From Rhabditoides inermis (lineage: Eukaryota; Nematoda; Chromadorea; Rhabditida; Rhabditidae): a DNA stretch of 64,000 nt. Positions 55,110 to 64,000 of the stretch are shown here, piece by piece. The translations under genes were made by a program, and so were the position numbers. The stretch lies in contig CAWZYM010000399.1 of assembly GCA_963966185.1 (NCBI GenBank), forward strand, positions 299,001 through 363,000, read 5' to 3'. Each line of letters starts with the position of its first letter. Positions within the stretch are counted from its first letter, which is position 1. The notes under the pieces were generated by a model. That model was not told the DNA's origin. It ran no database searches and saw only the letters and a list, made by a program, of their open reading frames with translations.

Positions 55110-58100
55110 ATGCGGACGCTCGTCTTACTATTCGCGGTTGGTATTTATGTTATTTTGTTTTCTGCTACCTTCTACATTTTACATTTACTTTATGAATTTT
55201 AAGTTAAGCTATATTGTATGATATACATTCATTTACCACTTAGTATTCTTGAAATGTACAATTGCGCGGGAGGCGACGCCGCGAGCCGGCGGTCTATTTT
55301 TGGGCAACTCGATATGTTTGCGGTGCGTTCATTGTGGCGTCGGCGGGTAACATGTAAAGCGAGGCACAGAGCGCATATATACGAAAAGCCGCGAGTGAGT
55401 GTAGGTAACACTAGTTCGGACCAAAAACGTGCGGCGCCCTTAAAAAATGGATCAGCGCGTTCCCATGCAAGGTAGGACAAAAAACGAGGAAGGGAGTGAT
55501 GTGATCTCGAGACATACTCGACTGACACTCCCTTCGAACAGCCGAGAAGAAATCGGTGCCCGATCCGGAAAAGCCGATCAAATCACTTGAAAGAAATCGC
55601 ATTCCCACACTCCTTGGATGTTTTGCGCGAGAGTGAGAGTGAGGGAGGGGGAGTGAGTCTTTGTTTGAGTTCACATAGTGCCCGCGGGCAATCATTCCGT
55701 CTCCAGAGTGAGTGAGAGGGAGGATCGCTGTCTAAGCCTATTATCAAATCGGCGTATTGTCCTTTATTTCCGAATTTCTCCTTCGTTTTCACTGCGAGCG
55801 AATGACTGTCAGCTATGCGCTCTGTCGCGTTTTATTATTTCACTTTCGGGTAATTATTAATTATAACTTTTACTGTATTCAGAGTTTGTGAAAAGTGAAT
55901 ACAACTATTTAGTTAGTTGAGTTCCCCCATTATAGTGTATATATTGAGTGAGATGTACCTTTGCGGGAAATACGATATGTATTGAGAGAATTGCTTATTA
56001 TACTTTACTGTAGCCTATAAAAGTAATTGTCATACAAAACACGCCGGATATTGTTATTTAATTTTAACGCTGCTAATAGCATGCGGTTACTACTAAAAGC
56101 ATAGAACACAGCTTAGTAATATCACAATGGAAAACCGATGTACAGATACTTATGAAATCTTTGTTTTCAGTTCGTAAGCACTGCATGCGGACAGTGCGCC
56201 TGCAACCAGAACACGAACCCTGTCTATGTTGTCAATGTTCCTGCTCCATTCATACCCGTCGTACAACAATCGTGAGTTCCTTCCCCTAAACAATTCTTCG
56301 CATATTTTTTCTCGGTCATTGTTTTCTTAATCGTCTCTGCAATACACTCGATTATTAATTGTATCACCACTATATGTATCACGACATTTCTTTCTTTGTA
56401 TCCTCCCCCGCATTCTCAGAATAATCCCGCCACCCCGGGAATCGTAGCGTCTCAACTATGTTCGAACAGTAGGCTTATAGAGAAATGTAATTTGGTTGAC
56501 TGTGAGTGGTGAGTCACAACCTCATAACGCAATTCCAGTCCGTGCTGCAACTCACGGGTGCAGACGCAGCAGACAAACTGGGTGCAGCAGCCTAAAGGTA
56601 CGGCACAGGTGCTTACAATGTCTAGCGTCCCTCCTTCCAGCCGGCTTCCAAACCGTCCTCACCCCTATTCCCAACAACAACACCGTCAATTACCTCAACG
56701 CCAATGGGAACAGCGCACCGATCGCGACCCCGCAGCCAGTGGCGCCGAGCACTCAAGCAGGCGGCACGCAGCAGTGGACCCAGCCGCCTGCCACCCAACA
56801 GCCCACCTTCGTCTTCGGACAGTCCACCCCGCTGCCGACTCCCGGACCCGAGATTTCTGGATCATCTCCCGGATACGTCCCGCCATCCACGCCTATCCAG
56901 AGCTCACAGGGTGAGTGCGACCACAGTTTTCGACTTCTTGATCTCTGGCGCATCAAAGACGTTCGCGCGTGGTTTGCCTTGGAGGTTATTCACGGCCGAG
57001 CGCAATCAGATTGCGCGATTTTTCAGTACCTCTCATTGTTTGAGATGCAACTCTATTCTCACAATAAAAATCGGAGAGCGTTGAAGGATCGAAAATTGTC
57101 GTTATCCATTTCTTCAGGAAACACAAACAGCTACAACAACGCGAATGTGAACTACGTGCCGGGTGCTCCCAACACTGGAGTGGCGAACGGACAAGGTGCG
57201 CTCACTCATGCCACGTGCTAATCCGACTGATATTCAGGCAACGCACCGAATCTCGGATACAATACCGCGAACGGTGCGGAAGTGAATCAGAATCCCGGTA
57301 TGTTTGTGTATATCTGTCCCTGTAAATTTTCTCACACGAGATATGAGAAACAATGCCGTTAAGACCCTTGTATAATACTATATACAGCCGCAGGCTATAT
57401 AGACAAATCGCGAGACGATGATAGGGAAAAGAATAGTCTAGCCGCGGCGCCGCCCCACGTTTCTCAGAAAAGTTGTCGCAGATTGCATTAGTTACGGGAA
57501 CATCCAAAGATCTCGACGAATACGGTAAATTCCGATAATTGCGGAGCGCAGAGTTGCGTTGGTGCGACATTTGAAAGTTGCAGGAAGCGGCGGCTACAAT
57601 GGAGCGAATCTCGGCTTCAACAATGTGAATGGGAATGGAAACGGAAATGGAAACGGTGCCGCCGCGGGAATGGCTGGAGTTGGAGTGGCAGGCGCTGCCG
57701 CCAACGCCGGATTGGCAAACGGACAAGGTACATATACATCGTTCATGTAAAGTATAACATACAATCGTTCAGCTAACCCGACTGGATACAACAACGCCAA
57801 CCTCGGATACAACACTGCCAACGGACAGGCGGGACAAGGTAGGACACTCGGTGTTACGGTGTTTTCATTATCTTTCATTGCCCATGTTTCAGCTAACCCT
57901 GGCTACAATGGAGCCAATTTGGGATACAACCCAAACAACGGTGTCGCCCCAGGAAATAACCAAGGTACGCGGTCATTACCGTTATGAGTAATGTAATGCG
58001 ATTCTCATTCAATGCAGGTGCGTCCAACGCGGCAAACCTCAACTACAACCAGGGTCTGCCGGCAGGCGGAGCGAGCAACCAAGGTACACACACGATACAC

Positions 58101-61100
58101 GTTGCATGACAGGTTTCACGTGTTGTGTCAGTCTTTGGCCGTCATCAAATAATATGATTTATTAACAACATATTATTATTAACTGAACATAGTGAGAAAG
58201 ATGGTGGGGACACAAGTCATTGTACGGTAGCCTAGACGGCAACTGTTTATTGTTTATACTCAGGCGCCAACGCCTACAACGATGGAAACCTCGGCTATCA
58301 GAACGGACAGCCTGCCGGACAGAACCAAGGCACGCGATTTGTAATCTCCGGTCGCCTAGACCTAGACTAAACCACTAATTGTACTCGCTGATTGTAGGTG
58401 GCAACGTGCTGACGTACAATCCTGGCATGGGAACGCAGCTTAATGAAGGTGGGAGCGCGGGTGTTTGCTTCATGCATGATGAATATATGTACATCTCTCT
58501 CGCTCCCTCAAAAGAGAAACACAGCCATGTCAATAATGAGCTGTGGTCATTCGCGTCGACGTCAAAACATGCAAATTGCATCTGCCGTGACACGCCCTGT
58601 CTCGCCGGCTCGTGTATATTGATCTCTAAATAGAGAGTGTTGCAGGTGCAACCGGACAGAACTCGGCGACGCCAGCTGCCGGCGGTGAGTCGCAGTTTTT
58701 CGTCCACTAGGTCTTACCGGCGCAAGAACACACATGTCTCAAAATACAGATGTACTGTGCTCTGCTGACACAGACAGCAGACACACACACATTCCCATTA
58801 CATTCGTGTACACGGTACACGAGAACAATTTTCCCGCGAGAAAGAGAACACAGAAAGAAAATTATAAGAATGCCATCAGACAACTTTTTTTCCAGGCTAC
58901 AACTCGGCGAACCTGGGATACCAGCCCGGACAGCAGTTCATCTCGCCCAACTTTGATCAGACGCCGGCCGGCGCGGGACAGACAGGACAGGGGTCTTCTG
59001 GCGCTAATGGTGCCGCTATCGCCGCTGGAGTAGCAGCTGGCGCTGCTGGATTGGCTGGAACCGCCGGAACCGCCGGAACCACGGGACAGGGAGGACAGTC
59101 CGGACAGCAATATAACACAGCTACTGTCACCGGCAGCGGACAAGGCAACCAGCCTGTGGGTCAGGGAAACCCCGGTCAGTACCAGAACGGACAGCCCGCT
59201 CAGGCCGGTCAGAGCGCGCAAGGACAGCCCGGTCAGGTCACCAACTCTGGCTTCATCGTGCCCGGCGGAGCCTCTTCGAGCACTATGATGCCCACGACAG
59301 TCAGCCAGAATGGAATGCTCGTCAACGGCGATCGCGGGTTCATGATGAACGATGGACAGCAGCAGCCGCAGGAAGGTGCTTCCAACGGACAGTTTATCTA
59401 CAGCACTACTCCGTTCTCCACCCCGCCTGTCTACTCCACGACCGCCGGCCAGGAAACGACTGCTATGCCCACCCAGTCCGGAACCACCACAGGCTTCTCG
59501 CCCATCTACAACGAGAACGACGCCGGCCGCGGCTTCTCCGTCGACGACTCGCAGCAGATGCAGTCGTCCACCCCGCCCGGCTACGTCAACATCCCCTACA
59601 ACAACCAGGAGGACGTCAATGCGGCGGGAGTGTTTGGCGCCGGAGATATGGGAGCGTCGACGGTCGCCCCGCAGACCACCGGATTCCCGAACCAGTACCA
59701 GTCGACTGGCTATCCCAACGAGCAGACCACTGTTGCGCCCGTCTTTGGAATGAACGACCAGTATGGGCAGTATGGTCAGAATGGACAGAACGGACAGCAG
59801 GGATCGTCTGGCGCTAATGGTGCCGCTATCGCCGCCGGCGTTGCTGCTGGCGCTGCTGGAGTGGCTGGAGCCGTCGGAGCCGCGGGACAGGGAGTGCAAT
59901 CCGGATTCCAGTCGACCGCCGCGCCGAACCAGATGCAGAACCAAAACCAGCAGTACCAGTCGACCATGTCACCAGGTGGAGAGACCGGGGCGCCGACCAG
60001 AGAGTACGAGCTGTCGACCGAGCCGGGAGAGGTGGTGCAGAACGGACAGGTCGGGAGGATCGTCAACGGAGCCTTCGTCCCCAACAACGTGGGTCCGCAC
60101 ACCATGTGCACATACTCTTCACTCACTCACTCACTCACTCACTCACTCACTCACTCACTCACTCACTCACTCACTCACTCACTCACTCACTCACTCACTC
60201 ACTCACTCACTCACTCACTCACTCACTCACTCACTCACTCACTCACTCACTCACTCACTCACTCACTCTCCCTCGTCTCCATTATTTATGCGTGTGCCCC
60301 TCTCCCTCCCCCACCTTCTCTTTCCATCTCTAGCTCTCTGCGTCTCTAAGACCACATATCCGCTCAATTCCCGCAATCGTGGGGGGGGGGGACTCGAGCC
60401 GCACACGTGATGTTGACAAAAACGTGCGTAATCACTGCCCTATTCATGCTTCTGAGTGAGAGAGTGACCAGACAACCAGACTACTCGTTGCAGATGAACT
60501 TCCAGTACACGCGGGTCGAGGATGGAAATGGTGGAGCTGGCGGCGCGAACGGAAATCCCAGCAGCGGCGGCAACAACAACGAGGTAGGAGGGAGCGCTCA
60601 CGAGTGGTCACGTGACGCGTCGCACACAGGCTTCGACGATGGCGTCTTCCGGCGCCGGCGGCGACGGACGCGGCTTCAACGTGCCGCAGTACGACAACAG
60701 CGCCTACAACATGAACACCGTCTACGGCAACTACGGTAGGTTATAGCGGGGCGACGAAAGAGAGAGAGAGAGAAAGAGCGAAAGCGCCCCGCATCAGAGA
60801 CCATGTTCGCCGAATACAATCAACTCGTGAAATCTCTCTCTCTCTCTCATCTCATCTCATTTCATGCGAATTGATCAGGAATGGGTGCAGTGGGTGACGG
60901 GAATAGGATTGGACTGGGGGATGTTAGGTGAAGACACACAGAGAGAGAGAGAGAGAGCGAAACCGTGATCTTTGATGACGTCACCACTTTAGGTCCGCGA
61001 CGCGCGGCCCACGCTTAGTAAGTTGGGTGTGAGTGATGAGTGGTGCGGTGCGCGGTGTATGGAGGGCATGAGCCGCTGCCGCGCGCCTAACATTAGACCG

Positions 61101-61281
61101 CGTGTCCATTCATATATACCCTGTGTTTGCATGCCACCCGCCACGTATCGCGAGCGATGAGTGTGTTTCAGATTCGACGACGCCCTCTGCTGCTTCGATC
61201 CAGCGCGACGAGCAGGTGACAGCGTCGTCGGCCGCCGCCTCCTTGCTAGCCGCGCTTCTCGCCGCCGCCCTCATGATCTGA
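55110..61281 (+). CDS. Secreted Asn/Gly/Gln-rich repeat protein, likely GPI-anchored, 865 aa
   Basis: Seventeen exons: 55110-55136, 56171-56271, 56539-56597, 56641-56910, 57118-57195, 57238-57297, 57584-57727, 57773-57838, 57893-57964, 58018-58083, 58264-58329, 58398-58448, 58646-58684, 58896-60088, 60494-60583, 60630-60735 and 61172-61281. Residues 1-15 (MRTLVLLFA|FVSTAC) are a signal peptide split by a 1-kb intron. A Cys cluster (CGQCAC, CCNS) follows. Exons 57118-58684 are nine phase-1 modules of 13-48 residues with the theme N-x-x-x-Y-N-x-A-N-L-G-Y-N and a terminal G-Q. The 1.2-kb exon has two copies of SSGANGAAIAAGVAAGAAG. The C terminus (TASSAAASLLAALLAAALMI) looks like a GPI-addition signal. 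A cuticle, mucin-like or surface-coat role is plausible, not shown. The intron after 58329 has a GC donor. Confidence 0.75.
60117..60267. repeat. (CTCA)n microsatellite, about 37 units
   Basis: A perfect tetranucleotide array in the intron between exons ending 60088 and starting 60494. Because the 4-bp unit read in triplets gives a 4-residue period, it yields a spurious T-H-S-L protein repeat. Confidence 0.97.
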
Positions 61282-61381
61282 TAGCCTCCCCCAACTTTCC
61301 CACCCAAGAATCTTTCACACGCGCGAGAGTCGTGTCTGTCTGCTCGCTTGTTTGTACAAACCCGTATGTGCCTCTCACTTA

Positions 61382-62569
61382 TTATGTACCCATTGTATGT
61401 TCATTTGCGTGTGTTTGTGTCATAGTGCTGTGACGCTCCTGTGAGAAGAATGAGGAGAATAAAAATAAGCTGAATATGCAACGTGCGCTCACTTTTCGTA
61501 GATCGGCCAGGTCGAATAGGGACTCGTCTAGGCTCGACGTCGCCCGCTCGCATTTCGTCGCGAGCAGCTGCAAAAGGGTATGAAACTGATTAGAGCGTGT
61601 CTCTCGCGCTACAGTACCTCAAGGACGGGGAAGAGTGGGTGGGCGCGAATGGCGGCGGCGTGTTGCTCGGAGCGCTCGTCGCTCGGACCGGCACGCACCT
61701 CGCGAGACTTCTGCAACTGCGACATGGCTTCTGCCCGTGTGCCGGCAATGAACGGCCGGCGTGTCTATGCCAAATGTGTCGTAAACGGGCATCATGCCGG
61801 TGATAACGTGCGGTCGTAACACTCACAAGCAGCCCCGGCTGGCTGCCGATCGACCCCCGATAACAGTCACTCATCACTCCTATTCATTGCGAAAGCAAGC
61901 CGCACTCTTCTTCGAGCGGCTCAAACGTAAAACGCTCTGCATTTGACATCATTCCCGTTGCTGAGAAGACCGCTCGCTGAATCTCTCCGCTGAATCGTGT
62001 CCTCTGATTAGAAAAAGAAAGCGTCTCAGAAATCTCAGAGTAATCTAGGCGACTCGAGATTATCCCGCACTCAACGCTAACTTTCGAGCAAATTAGCTAT
62101 TCTCAGCAACACTCACACCCACAACAAAAAAATTCCTCTCTCTTCAACTTCGACAATTTGCCGGAAATCCCGCAAACCGCCACTTTGCCTCGCGAACATT
62201 CAAAGATTTCCCAGAGAGAGGCGAAGGGGTTCAGCTCCCCCTCTTAATACTGCGTATGTAGCAACATGGTGCGAATTATCGCGCTCCAGTGGAATTAGAT
62301 GAGGCGAGAAATGTCGGACTCTTGAGTCTTTGTACGGTACGCTATGCACCTGACAGCTGCAAAACGCGGTTACCGTGTTCGATTTATGATGCTTTGAGTA
62401 AGCATAGAATATGCGAGTCGCCGCCGCGGTTGCACGCGGTGCACACAAGGTACAAGAAAATAGTTCCCAGAGAGGTGCAGCGATCGCCTACCTTGTGTCG
62501 GTGGCGGGACGCGTGTGCCAGCGCGTTTTGTAGCAGCTCACACGGCGACAACTCGGCAGTCGTCGACAT
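61382..62569 (-). CDS. Short MEIS/PREP-type protein lacking a homeodomain, 100 aa
   Basis: Four exons join in phase 0: 62569-62492, 61710-61618, 61567-61493 and 61438-61382 (TAA). The ATG lies just after a tacag acceptor. An alternative start is the ATG at 61725, just upstream of exon 2. Exons 2-3 contain AAIRAHPLFPVLE|LLATKCERAT, the HM1 block of MEIS/PREP (PKNOX/unc-62) proteins, which binds PBX-class homeodomain partners. The family norm is HPLFPLL-LL-KCE-AT followed by HM2 and a TALE homeodomain. Here the last exon adds only 18 residues (ERHSTMTQTHANEHTMGT) and stops 100 bp from the 3' end of the convergent gene. HM2 and the homeodomain are absent from this window. It could be a natural short form or a longer gene whose other exons lie antisense within the 55110-61281 gene. 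Confidence 0.6.
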
Positions 62570-64000
62570 ACACCTGTAGTATACAATTGTAGTTTTGTTC
62601 CCTATTTCAATCCGATCCCTCATGTCTTCTCAGTAGCATTGTAATTCGCATAAGGTTGCCGAGGCATCCCCATATTATAAGCATGACGTGTTGATCGTTG
62701 ATGTACTAAGGAGGGCGGGCGAATTGTGTGAAGCGATCGCACCCGCGCTGCACTCGGATATTCATTCGGGCGGCGGCCACGCGCCGTCTATGCGCATAGA
62801 CACGCGAACTTGTCCGGCCACGGCAGACGCGCAAAAAGAGCAGAGAGAGAGGTGAGGCGCCGCTGATGAGATCTCTCTCGACACACACCACACACATACG
62901 AACGGCCAAACCCAATCAAAGCACTCGATCGTCTAGACTCGCGCTGACCGCATTTCACTCTCGTACAGTAACACTCTTGATCTGGCGTTCGCATTGTCTC
63001 TGTGACATACACAGCAGCAGTCCGAAACCCTATATCGGGCGAACCGATCTCTTTGCATGAACTGCGCACGCAAGCTACGCGAGAGAGAGAGGGGATCGGA
63101 TATGGGGAGAGCGCAGGAAACACCACACGAGAAAGACATCGACGACGCGCGAAAATGATCGACACCAAAGAGCGTCAACGGATATGCAAATCAGTGGAAG
63201 CCGGTGTGGCGAGTGGAAGAAGGGAGAGGTGTGGGATCGATGAGTGGAAGACGATGCACTGTACCCATCGCGCGCCGCCGCCAGCCTCGACTCGTCATAA
63301 AATACGTCATAAACCGCACCGGTCACCGTAATTTGAGATAGCACGGTAGAGCACTTTCGGGGCGCCGCGCGGCGTCTTTCTTCGTCCCTTCACAGCCGCG
63401 CGCGCGCCTCGCTGATAACGAGCCGTGAGAGCGATCCCATCACTGCCCCCATATCCATGCATATCCCCTCTTTGTATCCCCTCGTTCGTCTCCCTTCCTC
63501 CAACCGCTCCCTCCGGTCTATTTTGATCGTGCTGGTTCTGCAAGAGAGTCTCAGCTGCTGGCAGCCGGCAGCAGCGTCTCTCTCTCTAGTGTGCGTAGTT
63601 GCTATGTGTTGTTGAGTCGCCGAGAGTGTCGTCGTCTATTCGGTGTTCCCTATACGGCCCTCCCCCTTCCGCCAGCCGCCCCACACAGGGGGGCGTGGCC
63701 GGCGATTTTTCGCAGTGTCGGCGAGTGTTTCGTTCGTGTGAGTGCAGCGGCGCTACTTCCAGCCGGGACGCCGCTTGCTCTCTCTCTTTCTCTCTCTCGC
63801 TTGCTCGCCCTTTCTCATTCCTCCTCGATACGACCGCCGGTTCCTTTCCGTCCGTTTCTCTCTCCTCTCTCTCGCCCGCTCGCTCGCGCGCGCAATTCTC
63901 CATTCCTTCTCTTTGCGCCTTTTCGCTTTCTCGCGTGATCGAGTGATGATTGGCTGACGCAAGTCCTAGTCTCTCTGCCGCCGTCGTGTTCTCTCGCCCA
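62570..64000. other. Right flank; no exon supported
   Basis: Promoter region of the minus-strand MEIS-like gene and, probably, the upstream region of a gene to the right. GA/CT-rich strings are frequent (63080-63100, 63778-63900). The pyrimidine-rich frames at 63590-63960 lack splice or domain evidence. Confidence 0.4.

Noticed and set aside
60106..60333. THSL peptide repeat
   Set aside because: Translation of a (CTCA)n microsatellite inside an intron.
1..64000. CRISPR arrays, bacterial operons, rRNA and complete tRNA genes
   Set aside because: None seen; repeats are microsatellites or mobile elements of eukaryotic type.

Overview
The window looks like a gene-dense stretch of a free-living nematode genome, probably rhabditid or diplogastrid. 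Genes are broken into many short exons with GT..(T)TTCAG introns of 40-100 bp. Several first coding exons begin directly after a perfect 3' splice site, as in trans-spliced messages. Protein content is animal: a HHEX/PHA-2-type homeodomain exon, NF-YA, a SIRT7-class sirtuin, a mitochondrial SLC25 carrier, a clarin-like tetraspan protein and an AAAP amino-acid transporter. Short purine/pyrimidine microsatellites, mostly GA/CT, are very common. No bacterial-type features (operons with RBS, CRISPR, rRNA) are present. All exon models below were built by eye from splice signals and checked for reading-phase continuity; none has transcript support.

Layout. 1-1440: last exon of a homeobox gene. 2998-5599: small secreted cysteine-rich protein. 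7253-13050: unidentified 458-aa protein whose fifth coding exon is preceded by an intron carrying the 3' part of a non-LTR retrotransposon with a restriction-like endonuclease. 14324-18459: acidic type-I membrane protein. 19552-20722 (minus): C-terminal part of a proline-rich protein with a WH2-like motif. 21243-27403: unidentified protein; one intron holds a MITE-like element, another a long foldback inverted repeat with a tRNA-derived SINE nested in one arm. 27602-27782: two-exon 45-aa basic protein. 29601-32987 (minus): NF-YA. 33803-38935: SIRT7-like deacylase with two AT-hooks, divergent from NF-YA across a CCAAT-rich promoter. 39510-41041 (minus): SLC25A21-type 2-oxodicarboxylate carrier. 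41473-42894 (minus): clarin-like protein. 43469-48187 (minus): AAAP amino-acid transporter in 18 coding exons. 49405-52146: secreted basic His/Cys repeat protein built from phase-0 exon modules. 52612-53511 (minus): unidentified coiled-coil protein, 5' end not found. 55110-61281: secreted Asn/Gly/Gln-rich repeat protein with a likely GPI signal, built from phase-1 exon modules. 61382-62569 (minus): short protein with a MEIS/PREP-type N-terminal motif but no homeodomain.

Most interesting points: two neighbouring extracellular repeat genes that grow by exon-module duplication; the NF-YA promoter with four CCAAT pentamers in 49 bp shared with a chromatin deacylase; the AT-hook extension on SIRT7; the homeodomain-less MEIS-like gene; and the nested foldback/SINE.
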